Assembly (NCBI GenBank): GCA_001606155.1
Contig: LODT01000029.1
Span: 806,001 to 870,000, forward strand
DNA length: 64,000 nucleotides
Source: Tieghemostelium lacteum
Lineage: Eukaryota > Evosea > Eumycetozoa > Dictyosteliales > Raperosteliaceae
Reading direction: 5' to 3'
Each line of letters begins with the position of its first letter. Position 1 is the stretch's first letter. The position numbers and the translations under genes were made by a program. Under the pieces are notes generated by a model, which did no database searches, was not told where the DNA came from, and was given only the letters and a program-made list of their open reading frames with translations. Of the stretch, positions 33,364-42,713 are shown piece by piece.

Positions 33364-34362
33364 TCAGAAGAATTTGGCCATTGGACTCTTAGACATCTCC
33401 AGTGTACGGCATTTGGAACTAACTCTATTGTACTCAGGTCTGGAGTAATGGAACCATGGATGGGTCATGAAATCGAAAGCATTGATTCTTTTGAATTTTC
33501 CCTTGAAACAGCCTTCAATCAAGTTCTTACACTCACGTGAAATATAGTTTGGAACTTGATAATTGAATCTGATGGTGTTGTAAATAATACCCTTGAACCA
33601 ATATTTACTACATAGACTGGGTCTCATGTACCATCTTAAGGAGCCACGGATATCAGCATCGAATGGATGGTATCCATTAACAAGGATAAACAAGATGACA
33701 CCCAATGACCACATGTCATTAACATGACCATCATAAAGACCACAGTGCATTTCAGGTGACATGTATGGTCTGGTTCCAGCTTTAACCTTTAGGTTACAAA
33801 TACGGCCCATTTCACCAAGACCAAAATCGATAATCTTGATATCACCATTATTATCAACCATAATATTTTCAGGTTTCAAGTCTCTATGAATGATAGAGTG
33901 TCTGTGGGCTACATATATTGCACCAGATAACTGTTTCATCCATCTCTTTACTATATTTTCTGGAAAAACTCTGTACTTTAAAATCATTTCCATTAAAGTC
34001 TTTCCTCTGACCAATTCCATAACCAATAAAATTTCATCACCCCCATCCAAAACCTTGTAGAGTTCTACAATATTGGGGGTACCTCTGAGAGTTGTAAGAA
34101 TGCTAATTTCTTTTTCAGCTAAATACATATATTTTTTGCTGATGCATTTTACAGCTACTTCTCTATGACTAACTAAATCGATGCAATGGTAAACCTGTCC
34201 AAATGCACCTCTTCCTAATTTTTTAATAATTTTAAAACCTAAAATCTGTTTAGGTTTATCTAATCTATTTTTTATTAAATTTACTAAGGCTTTAATTACT
34301 CTAGTAATTAATTTTAATAAAAAAACAAATGTGTAAATGATAATATTTAAAACTGATAACAT
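33364..34362 (-). CDS. Protein kinase with N-terminal membrane-associating helix
   Basis: 332 residues starting at the ATG at 34362; the longer frame begins with TTG. All catalytic motifs are present: the glycine loop GRGAFG, Lys in EVAVKCISKK, HRDLKPEN, DFG in IIDFGLGEMG, and the TRPYMSPEMHCG P+1 region. It belongs to the CAMK-like Ser/Thr group by general shape. The first 35 residues are a hydrophobic stretch (VLNIIIYTFVFLLKLI) then a basic helix, so the enzyme is probably membrane-tethered. The C-terminal lobe has a Trp-rich insert (SLRWYMRPSLCSKYWF). The substrate is unknown. Confidence 0.87.
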   Translation of the reverse strand: MLSVLNIIIYTFVFLLKLITRVIKALVNLIKNRLDKPKQILGFKIIKKLGRGAFGQVYHCIDLVSHREVAVKCISKKYMYLAEKEISILTTLRGTPNIVELYKVLDGGDEILLVMELVRGKTLMEMILKYRVFPENIVKRWMKQLSGAIYVAHRHSIIHRDLKPENIMVDNNGDIKIIDFGLGEMGRICNLKVKAGTRPYMSPEMHCGLYDGHVNDMWSLGVILFILVNGYHPFDADIRGSLRWYMRPSLCSKYWFKGIIYNTIRFNYQVPNYISRECKNLIEGCFKGKFKRINAFDFMTHPWFHYSRPEYNRVSSKCRTLEMSKSPMAKFF

Positions 34363-34558
34363 TTTATCTATTAATTTCAATGTATAACAAATATTGATAG
34401 TAAATAATTAAAAAAAAAAATTATTAAATAAATTTATATTATTCTAATAATTCAAACTCATATCACTTTATGATTAAATTCCAAAAAAAAAATGTAAAAA
34501 ATAGTCAAAACCAAATTTGGAATAGATTCACATACGGTGTCCATAAATATCATTTCAT

Positions 34559-35971
34559 TTATTTCTTTTTATTATTCTTTTTAACAACTGAGAATTTTGG
34601 TTTTTTCTTAATTTCTTTAGGTTCTTCAAATTCTACTTCAACTTTTAATTTCTTGTTATTATTTTTTGTTGGTGTTGGTACCTTTTCATCTTCATCTTCA
34701 TCTTCATCTTCTTCACTATCTTCATTTTCGTCTCCTTCTTCATCATCATCAAATTCACTATCATATTCTTCATCATCCATATTATCATCTTCAGATACTA
34801 CTTCTTTTGGTTTTAAATTATCAACATGAGAAATTGAAATGGTTGTTAATCTAAAATCAGCTTCTGCAGCACCAACTGGGAATTCAGTTTTATCAGACCA
34901 AACCAAAACATTACCATCAGAGGATATAGTTACAATATATGGATTCTTTTCTTCTGAGAAATGTAATAGATCGATACCTTTAATTCTATTGCTGTGTACG
35001 TCATAAGATTTCAAAATACTTCCTTTTTTGTAGTCTATAAAGTGGAGGATAGACTCTTCTCCACCTGCTAACAGAACATCTTCATTGAGGAACTTAATAG
35101 CTAGAACTAGTTTACTCTGTGGAATAGAGTGAATCTCTTGATTTGTAGATGCTGAATAAATTGAGATTTTAGTTTGAAAAACAATGGCATAATAGGTGCC
35201 ATCAGGTGACCATTTAATGAGAAATCCCTCGGATGGTAACTTCATAAAGTATGCTGAAGTTCCTTTAGTAATATCCCATAGAAACAGTCTTTTATCTTTA
35301 CTGACAGAGAGAGCTACTTTTCCAGATGGATGTATACTCAAACTGTTGATTGCGCCTTTAGGACCTTGCATAACTTTTAGACATTCCCAATCACTTACTC
35401 TCCAAATGGATATAGTCTTATCCATAGATCCAGCCAACATATGAGTATTCTTATAAAACTCCAAGCAAGTTACATGGCCTTCATGTTTCATGAGTGTACC
35501 ATATTCAGAACGTTGAGATAGATTGTAAACTTTCATTGATTCATCGGTACTACTTGACACTAAAGTACCTTTAAAACTTGCCAAAGTCTTTACACAACCT
35601 GTATGTGCACTATACCCAAATATCATATCCAAATACACTTCTAAACCATCAGGATTCTCAGCAGATGTTAGATTCTTTACATATTTAGCTTCATATCCAA
35701 TAATTGAATTTTCATAACATCCAAGTGTTATAACTCTACTGGCTTTATCAACTTTTGTCACTGTCTTTTTTCCATTATTACTATTACTAATTTCTTCAAT
35801 TTTTCTTTTATTATTAATTGTATTCTCTTTAGTTTCAGTTTTGGTTTTTGTTGTTTTAATTATAGATTTTTGATTTTCATTATTCTTAGTTTCTGTAGTT
35901 TGTTTAGTTGATTGTTTAGTTTCAACTTTTTCTGGTTTTGTTTGATTTGTTTTCTTTATTGATGATTTCAT
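34559..35971 (-). CDS. MAK11/PAK1IP1-like WD40 protein of ribosome biogenesis
   Basis: A 470-residue single-exon protein. A Lys/Thr-rich N-terminal tail precedes a WD40 propeller from about residue 80. Motifs match PAK1IP1/Mak11: GCYENSIIGYE, YSAHTGCVKTLASF, STDESMKVYNL, EGHVTCLEFY, GSMDKTISIW and SVSKDKRLFLWDI. The C-terminus is a long acidic Asp/Glu run and then a Lys-rich tail, typical of nucleolar proteins. In yeast Mak11 acts in 60S subunit assembly; in animals PAK1IP1 also binds PAK1 and MDM2. A nucleolar 60S role is the safer inference here. Confidence 0.85.
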   Translation of the reverse strand: MKSSIKKTNQTKPEKVETKQSTKQTTETKNNENQKSIIKTTKTKTETKENTINNKRKIEEISNSNNGKKTVTKVDKASRVITLGCYENSIIGYEAKYVKNLTSAENPDGLEVYLDMIFGYSAHTGCVKTLASFKGTLVSSSTDESMKVYNLSQRSEYGTLMKHEGHVTCLEFYKNTHMLAGSMDKTISIWRVSDWECLKVMQGPKGAINSLSIHPSGKVALSVSKDKRLFLWDITKGTSAYFMKLPSEGFLIKWSPDGTYYAIVFQTKISIYSASTNQEIHSIPQSKLVLAIKFLNEDVLLAGGEESILHFIDYKKGSILKSYDVHSNRIKGIDLLHFSEEKNPYIVTISSDGNVLVWSDKTEFPVGAAEADFRLTTISISHVDNLKPKEVVSEDDNMDDEEYDSEFDDDEEGDENEDSEEDEDEDEDEKVPTPTKNNNKKLKVEVEFEEPKEIKKKPKFSVVKKNNKKK

Positions 35972-36233
35972 TTGTACTTTCGTTCGTTTTTTAAATACAC
36001 TGAAATAATCAAAAAAAAGTTTTTTTAATTAAAAAAAAACAAAAAAATAAATTATATTTAAATTGAATTAGAAATGAATAAATAATACTCTATAAATATT
36101 TAGAAATTTAATTATATTTATAAATATATAATAAAATTCAAATGATATTTCAAAATGTTTTTTTTTTATTTTTTTATAATTTTGATAAATTGATCATTCA
36201 TTTTGGTGATAATTATTTAGATTATATAAAACA

Positions 36234-36989
36234 ATGGATAAGGTATCATTTTTTGGTTATACAATTCCACCAGAGATTAAAGCAATGATTCCATTATTGG
36301 GGAAATTGGAATCACCAAATCAAACTAAAGAGATAATGTCAATGGCAGCAACTTATATAATCACCAAAAAGATTAATACCAATAAACAAACTGTAACACA
36401 ACTGAAAGAGACAACTGATTCAATTCAATTAAAACTAGAGAAAAAAGCTAATAATGCTGAAGATAGAAATCAACTATCCATTATATTCACAGGATGTTAC
36501 TATCTATTGAAACTTGCAATCAAAAAGAGAGTAACAACACAAACATTTACCAATGATTTAAATGATTTAAAATTACCACAAGCATTTATAAATGATATAT
36601 CTGCACTTTATACTTCACAGTATGTGTTTATTCTTTTCATTTGGTACACCTATATCATTTATATTAATTTTTTAAATATTCATACCTAACCCACTCACCC
36701 ACTTACTTTCAGGTACAAAGATTTTATAGAAAAGACAAATAATGATAAGATACTATTTCATCAATTGGTAAACTTTAAGTGGAGAGTTGATGTTGTGATT
36801 AGTAGTAGTTTTACATCTAGAGTTATGATACCTGTCATTTTAATGGAAATGACAGATAATTTTGGACAACAAAAGACCTTTGAAGTTTCATTAGACATTT
36901 TTCATAAACTGCGTTATAATGTTTCTAAAGTTTTAAAAGATATGGAAGATCTAGAACAAATTCAAATTTTAAGTAAATTTGATAAATAA
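36234..36989 (+). CDS. commd5: COMM domain-containing protein 5
   Basis: Exons 36234..36619 and 36713..36989 join in phase 2 (donor GTATGT, acceptor TTTCAG) to give 220 residues. The N-terminal VSFFGYTIPPEIKAMIPLLG closely follows the COMMD5 pattern VSFLGxxLPPEVxAMxxLLG. The COMM domain is at the C-terminus (VNFKWRVDVVIS then FHKLRYNVSKVLKDMEDLE). COMMD proteins form the ring of the Commander complex with CCDC22/93 and the retriever proteins, recycling membrane cargo from endosomes. The match at both ends makes the paralogue call firm. Confidence 0.88.
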
Positions 36990-37019
36990 ATAGTAAATAG
37001 TGTATCTAGTGATTATAGA

Positions 37020-37667
37020 TTATTTATTTTTAGATGATGATGAAGGTGAATATACTTCCTGACACCTTTTCTCAAAAGAGTTTACCATGGTATCTAATGT
37101 AGATGCAAAAAAGTTGTCCATTAATGTCGCGTATAAAGGTGATTTGAATTTATAGGTAAGTGAACATTCTGCAATACAGGTATTCGGAGAGTGACCAGGT
37201 TTGAATTTCCAAGTCGATGTCAATTGGTGAAATAGTTGGGAATCTATTGCGCTAGATTCAATGAAATTAGGTTCCTCTAATACCACTCTAGATATATAAC
37301 TTTCCTTTATATTAGCTTGTCCCACTGTAAGCTCAGCTTCAAATTGTTTTCTAGGTGGTAATTTTGAACATTTTTGAGGTGTGCTAATAGGTAGTTTAGT
37401 GATCTTCGATCCCAAACAAAATGGAAGAAAATCTTGATACTGGTCAACTCTCTGTACTACATTGAATACCTGTTGAGGTGTGAAACTCAGTGTTCTAGTA
37501 ATCTCTTTTCTAACTGGGTTACCAGAATCTGGCTCATTTCCACCAAATATTGTGCTGAATATAGTCCTTCTACCAAAATTTACTTGAAAATCTATAGAAT
37601 TGTTACTTGTAAACAATTTCCTATTTCTTCCAATTATATTTCCAAATGATTTCAAATGATTAATCAT
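37020..37667 (-). CDS. coq10: Coenzyme Q-binding protein COQ10, mitochondrial
   Basis: A 215-residue single-exon protein. A basic N-terminus without acidic residues for the first 23 positions is a likely mitochondrial presequence. The START-like (SRPBCC) domain starts at about residue 55 with ITRTLSFTPQQVFNVVQRVDQYQDFLPFC, the diagnostic COQ10 segment, and ends with VNSFEKRCQEVY. COQ10 binds ubiquinone and helps its delivery in the inner membrane for respiration and synthesis. A proline/lysine insert near residue 95 is a local variation. It converges on COMMD5 with about 30 bp between stops. Confidence 0.88.
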   Translation of the reverse strand: MINHLKSFGNIIGRNRKLFTSNNSIDFQVNFGRRTIFSTIFGGNEPDSGNPVRKEITRTLSFTPQQVFNVVQRVDQYQDFLPFCLGSKITKLPISTPQKCSKLPPRKQFEAELTVGQANIKESYISRVVLEEPNFIESSAIDSQLFHQLTSTWKFKPGHSPNTCIAECSLTYKFKSPLYATLMDNFFASTLDTMVNSFEKRCQEVYSPSSSSKNK

Positions 37668-37852
37668 TTTTCTTTTCTCAGTTCATTATAAATATAAATT
37701 ATAAAAATAACGTTATTTTTTACTGACTGTTTGGTGTTAGTAATAGTTTGTGTATATTTTTGAAAAATGATAAGTTTTATTTAAATTTTTGATTTTTTAT
37801 AAAAACAGAATTATTATTTATTTTAAGCCTTGTATAGAATTACGACACTCAA

Positions 37853-38392
37853 ATGAGTCACTATAAAGTTTATTTATTATTTTTATTATTTTGTCTATCA
37901 ATTAGCTGTATATTAACATCAAGTGAAACACCAACAACACCAACAACACCAACAACAACAACAAATAATATCAAAAAGATAAATTTAGAGACAATTGAAC
38001 AAAATGCTAATTGTGAATTGTTAGAAGATTGCAGAAAATGTGGAAAAGAAGAGTCTCAAGAATCATTTTGTCAGCAAACAGGTTACAAAAAAGTATTAGT
38101 TTGTAAAGTCAAATTAAATAATGGTGAAGATGAGGTTGATGAAACCTATTACAAATCATGTACAGTTGATAAAACAGCTTATAATATTCTATATTTTGAA
38201 GTAATTTATCACACCTATTCAAATTTCATAAACTATCTATTTAATTTGTACTAATACTGTATATTGTAAATATAGATGGGTGTGGGATTTTTATTTTTAG
38301 TTTCAGTTTATTTTGTTAGAGAAAGAAAGAGATCTATGACAATGATTCAAAATGAAAAGATTACAAAACAGTTAAATATGAGCAAGGTTTAA
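37853..38392 (+). CDS. JTB family single-pass membrane protein
   Basis: Exons 37853..38200 and 38276..38392 join in phase 0 (donor GTAATT, acceptor ATATAG) to give 154 residues. A signal peptide (residues 1-22, LLFLLFCLSISCIL) and a Thr/Pro linker precede a Cys-rich ectodomain (CELLEDCRKCG, FCQQTGYKKVLVCK, YYKSCTVDK). One TM helix built from both exons (NILYFE then MGVGFLFLVSVYFV) and a basic tail RERKRSMTMIQNEK follow. The Cys spacing with the PTGY-like QTGY and KSC motifs is that of JTB (jumping translocation breakpoint). Human JTB is linked to mitochondria and cytokinesis, but its molecular role is poorly known. Confidence 0.8.
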
Positions 38393-38660
38393 TCATTGTC
38401 AAATACCTTCTCAAAAAGGTTTAACTAGTTATTATATAGTATCTCCAATTGGAGTGCTCATAATAGAGAATTCAATTGGATATTGGTTATCAAACTTTAA
38501 TGAATCTTTATTCATTTGTTAACTATAGTTATGATTTGGTACCAATCAAGAAATGGTTGATTTATCTAAACAGGAATAGAGGGTTTTTTAAAATAAACCT
38601 TCTCTTTACACACTATTTTCAATAGAAAGTTTAGGAGTATATATATTAAGGATTATTGAC

Positions 38661-39151
38661 TTAGTTTTTATTGACAAAGGAGGCAATATATTTATCAACA
38701 TTAGATTCATCGTGACATTCCTCTTCGACTAGAGTCTTCTTTGGAAGATCTTGATTCCAAAATACTAAAGTTGGAATGGCTTTTAATTGAATTTGTGGAT
38801 TGGTTCTGTATGGATGATCTGGGTTACCTTTGTAACCGTCTCTTGCAATTTGACATTCAACTAAACATAATTCCTCTTTGGATTTGTCAAATGATTTATT
38901 AACAATTGGTTCAGCTGTTTAGGAGGTATCCAATAACTAGTTAATATTATTCCTATAGGCAATACAATCTCATTGATCAAGATCTTAGAATACTTACAAA
39001 CTTGACAATCACGACACCATAATGAACAAGTAGTTGGATCAATATTAGAGATAAAATTTACAAATACATTTTTATAGCTTGAAACTGCTTCTTTAATAAT
39101 TCCTTCAAATTCAGCTGGATTTGTTACAATAAATTTCTTTGTAATACCCAT
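38661..39151 (-). CDS. Thioredoxin-domain protein TXNDC17 (TRP14)
   Basis: Exons 39151..38998 and 38914..38661 join in phase 1 (donor GTAAGT, acceptor AACAG) to give 135 residues. The active site is WCRDCQ, matching the WCPDC of TRP14 with Arg for Pro. Later motifs are EPIVNKSF, LVECQIARDGY, and AIPTLVFWN with the cis-proline. TRP14 reduces cystine and small disulfides with thioredoxin reductase and is cytosolic. The reading of the first exon alone runs past the donor and ends in a false tail. A 3' UTR overlap with JTB is possible since about 270 bp separate the convergent stops. Confidence 0.87.
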
Positions 39152-39288
39152 TACTTGATATATTATATTCTGATAAACTTACTATAAATATGATAAAACA
39201 AAATAAAAAAAATTTTAGTTCATGATTGACAAAAAATAAATTTTCAAAGAAGATTCATTGAGGGGTTGCGTTTAGAACAAGAACAAAG

Positions 39289-39675
39289 ATGACATCAAAT
39301 TTAAAAAATCCAAAAGAATTACTACAACTGTGGGTTGAATATTTTAATAAGGGGGATTATAATTCAATGGCTGATATGTATGATGAGAATGCAGAGAACT
39401 TTCAAATCGCAAATGAAAAATCAGTTATAGGCAGAGAAGAGATTAGGGAGATGTTTAAATCTGATTTTGAAAAGTTCACAATGGTGTGCTTGATTGAGGC
39501 AATTCATTGTGATGGTAGAATTGGTATGTTGGAATGGAAAGATCCATTGGGTCTTAGAGGTTGTGGTTTCTTTACCTTTAATGACCAAAACAAAATAATT
39601 TATCAAAGAGGTTATTTTGATAAATTTACATTTTTGAAACAACAAGGTTACAATGTGACTGTTACTTCCAAATAA
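39289..39675 (+). CDS. SnoaL-like/NTF2-fold protein
   Basis: A 128-residue single-exon protein. It fits the SnoaL-like NTF2 fold: helix LLQLWVEYFNKGDYNSMADMYDENA, then IGREEIREMF, then beta strands with LEWKDPLGLRGCGFFTF and IIYQRGYFDKFTF. Members are small enzymes or binding proteins of varied function, including isomerases and hydrolases, so no reaction is assigned. The start lies 137 bp from the divergent TXNDC17 start. Confidence 0.78.
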   Translation: MTSNLKNPKELLQLWVEYFNKGDYNSMADMYDENAENFQIANEKSVIGREEIREMFKSDFEKFTMVCLIEAIHCDGRIGMLEWKDPLGLRGCGFFTFNDQNKIIYQRGYFDKFTFLKQQGYNVTVTSK

Positions 39676-40252
39676 GAGTAAATCTAATCTATTGTTTAAT
39701 GTAAATGTGTATCTATTTAACCTTTATCTAATACTGTAAAGTATATATAAATTAATTGATAGATATAGATTATCAATTACTCCAATAAATTTATATAGTA
39801 CCAAAAGAAATATTATAAAATTTAAAATATTGGAATTGTAGTCAAATGCTTATTGATATTTTACTGTTAAATCATCTCTATATTTGATAAATTTATATAA
39901 ATTACTTCACCCACAACAACAAAATACACACCTCTCCACCCTCCCACTCTTTTTCTATTATTTAAAAAAAAAAAATACTTTGATGAGATAACATCACATT
40001 CTCCCCCAAAATCTCTCAACATTAGTAATTTAAACTTAATGGTGGGGAAATTGGCAACTAGGATGTAGTTTGCGTTTGAATGTAAAGCTTAGTTTGAAGA
40101 AAAAAAACTTTTTCAAATTTATTTTTTTAATATTTTTTTTATATTTATTTCTGCGAGTAATCGACTATTTTTCTTTTTTTTTTTTTTTTAAATTCAAGTT
40201 ACAGTAGAAATTAGAATTTGTGTGAGCATCATTTAGTAATTTAGTCGTCAAA
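39676..40252. other. Upstream region of uridine kinase gene
   Basis: A spacer of about 580 bp. It contains ACCCACAA at 39909-39916 (DUSE-like), a C-rich strip CACCTCTCCACCCTCCCACT, and at about 39983-40060 short complementary blocks (TGATG/CATCA; CTCCCCC facing GGTGGGG). Downstream are long T runs. No gene was recognised. A small RNA is possible but unsupported by any known family. Confidence 0.3.
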
Positions 40253-41207
40253 ATGAAATATCAAATGGAATTAAATAATCTACAAACATTGGTTAGCAAC
40301 TGTTCCAAATATCCATTCATCATCGGAGTCACTGGAGGAACAGCTTCAGGTAAAACCACAGTTTGCGACGAAATTATTAAAAGATTGGAAAATAAGAGAA
40401 TTGCCATTATCTCTTTAGATTCATTTTACAGACCACTCAGTAAACAAGATCAAGAAAATGTTTCAAGTTATAACTTTGACCATCCAGGTAAACATCAATT
40501 ACACATAATAATGTCAAATGGAATAGATGTTGTTTGTTAGTGTGTGCTGGAAATTTCAAAAAATTTAAATTTTTTTTGTTTGTTTGTTTGTGGTTGAAAT
40601 TAGTTACATTTTTCAAACATAATTATGTAAAATAGATAGATAACAGTAATAATCTAATAATTTTGAATTGTTATTTATAGATGCATTTGATTGGGCATTG
40701 GTACAGCAATCATTAAAAAATCTAAAGAATGGTCTAACAGTTCAGATTCCAACCTATTGTTTCAAGACACATTCTAGAGTAGCTGAAACCACACCAATTT
40801 GCAATATTGATGTCATTTTATTTGAAGGAATCTTGTCATTTTACACTCAAGATCTTAGAGATCAAATGGATATGAAGATCTTTGTAGATACAGACTCTGA
40901 TACCAGATTATCTCGTAGAGTTATGAGAGATATTGCTGAAAGAGGACGTTCACTTGAGGGTGTCTTATACCAATATGAAAAGTTTGTCAAACCAGCTTTT
41001 GACGACTACATTTTACCAACTAAAAAACATGCTGATGTCATCATTCCAAGAGGTGCTGATAACATTGTAGCTATTGATCTCATAGTTCAACACATTCGTT
41101 TGAAATTAAATGAAAAAGAAATTTCAAGAAGATTAGAAGGTCTAACAAATAATAACACTAGTAGCACTACTACTACAAATTCCACAACAATCCAAGTTCA
41201 CCAATAA
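40253..41207 (+). CDS. uck: Uridine/cytidine kinase
   Basis: Exons 40253..40487 and 40681..41207 join in phase 1 (donor GTAAAC, acceptor TTATAG; intron 193 nt) to give 253 residues. The P-loop [12 protein letters not shown] is at about residues 25-36. [11 protein letters not shown], the split [31 protein letters not shown] and the LID region [17 protein letters not shown] are all classical UCK motifs. The enzyme phosphorylates uridine and cytidine in pyrimidine salvage. It ends in a Ser/Thr-rich tail of about 25 residues not needed for catalysis. A second ATG at residue 5 could also serve as the start. Confidence 0.92.
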
Positions 41208-41548
41208 TCCCCCCATTCCCTAATCTTCTTTTTTTCATTTTTTTACAAAAATCAAACAGAATACCAATACTTCTCTACTATCACAATCAATTACAATTAC
41301 TCTTTTATTCAATTATTTAATTTTCATTGAATATTTTACAATAATAATATCTAAACCAATAAGCGCAAAAAAGTTTACATATTTTCAAACCACAATAAAA
41401 TCTATATTTGTTTTTTTTTGTACCTGTAAATATTATATAACATTAAAATTCCTAATTTGGGACTAACGATTCCAATGTTTCATCTGATTATTCATTCGAA
41501 TAATTTTTTTTTTTTCAGATATTTTTTTAATCAAACCATATTCAAAAA
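41208..41548. other. Intergenic region, no gene seen
   Basis: About 340 bp of AT-rich sequence with T runs between two genes on the same strand. It holds the terminator side of uridine kinase and the promoter of the oxygenase gene. The palindrome ATTATTCATTCGAATAAT lies near 41487, just upstream of the oxygenase. Confidence 0.35.
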
Positions 41549-42565
41549 ATGACAGACAAATACTCAGATGGTAAATTACCAGTTATTGATATAAGTGATT
41601 TAAATAGAGAACAAGAGATTGCAAAAGAGATATCAACAGCATGCAAAGAAAATGGATTTTTTTATATCAAAGGACATGGAATTGATCAGAGTCTTTTGGA
41701 TAGTTTAGAGAACAAGAGTAGAGATTTCTTTTCACATCCAGAAGCTGAAAAGATGCAATGGAGAATGGAATTAGCTAAACAAGCATGGAGGGGTTATTTC
41801 CCACTATGTGGTGAATTGACATCAAATCTACCAGATTGGAAAGAGGGTTTATATTTAGGTACTGAATTGGATGATAGTCATCCATTGGTACAAAAGAAAA
41901 CTCCACTTCATGGTAGAAACCTATTTCCAGATTTTGATAAAGAATTTAAATCAACCATTTTGAATTATATAGAAAGTACAACTAAACTAGGTCATAGATT
42001 GATGGAGTTGATTGCATTGAGTTTACAGTTACCTCGTGACTATTTTCAAAGTAAATTAACTCTAGGAGATCCATTGATTCTATTTCGTCTATTTAACTAT
42101 CCTTCACAACCTGAACCTCAAACTAAAGATGGTAAACCATTGTGGGGTGTTGGAGAACATACTGATTATGGGTTACTTACTATACTCTATCAGGACACTA
42201 TTGGAGGATTGGAGGTTAAAAGTAGAGGAGGATGGATCAATGCACCACCTGTTCCAAACACATTTGTAATCAATATTGGTGATATGTTAGATCGTATGAC
42301 TGGTGGTTTATATAGATCTACACCTCATCGTGTTAGATTAAATACTAGTGGAACTGATAGACTTTCATTCCCACTATTCTACGATCCAAATTTCTTTGTC
42401 TCTGTCAAACCAATTGAAAACCTAGAACCTGTTGAAAATCAAGATGATTCAGCAACTCGTTGGGATAATTTCAATCTTCACAAACCTTTTGAGGGTACCT
42501 ATGGTGACTATTTACTAAATAAAATTGGTAAAGTGTTCCCTCAGTTAAAAGATGATGTACTATAA
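41549..42565 (+). CDS. 2-oxoglutarate/Fe(II) oxygenase, isopenicillin-N-synthase-like
   Basis: A 338-residue single-exon protein. The N-terminal DIOX_N part has PVIDISDLN and GFFYIKGHGI. The catalytic jelly roll holds the iron ligands His and Asp in GEHTDYGLLT, the distal His in STPHRVR, and the 2-oxoglutarate-binding Arg-x-Ser in DRLSF. RLFNYP precedes the core, as in the IPNS/ACC-oxidase/gibberellin-oxidase superfamily. Such enzymes hydroxylate or desaturate small metabolites. Eukaryotic members outside plants and fungi are mostly uncharacterised, so the substrate is unknown. Confidence 0.88.
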   Translation: MTDKYSDGKLPVIDISDLNREQEIAKEISTACKENGFFYIKGHGIDQSLLDSLENKSRDFFSHPEAEKMQWRMELAKQAWRGYFPLCGELTSNLPDWKEGLYLGTELDDSHPLVQKKTPLHGRNLFPDFDKEFKSTILNYIESTTKLGHRLMELIALSLQLPRDYFQSKLTLGDPLILFRLFNYPSQPEPQTKDGKPLWGVGEHTDYGLLTILYQDTIGGLEVKSRGGWINAPPVPNTFVINIGDMLDRMTGGLYRSTPHRVRLNTSGTDRLSFPLFYDPNFFVSVKPIENLEPVENQDDSATRWDNFNLHKPFEGTYGDYLLNKIGKVFPQLKDDVL

Positions 42566-42713
42566 TACAATAAAACAAAATACCAAATAAATAATTAAAT
42601 ATTTAAAATATTTAAGTTATTTTTAATTTTAAAGTTTATTTTTATATGTATAGTAAATTGATAAAAAAGAGTGGTTTATAAATTATAAATTATTATTATT
42701 ATTATTATTATAT

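Noticed and set aside
34666-34854. Plus-strand His/Leu-rich ORFs over the acidic tail of the WD40 gene
   Set aside because: Antisense reading of GAA/GAT codons; a known artefact.
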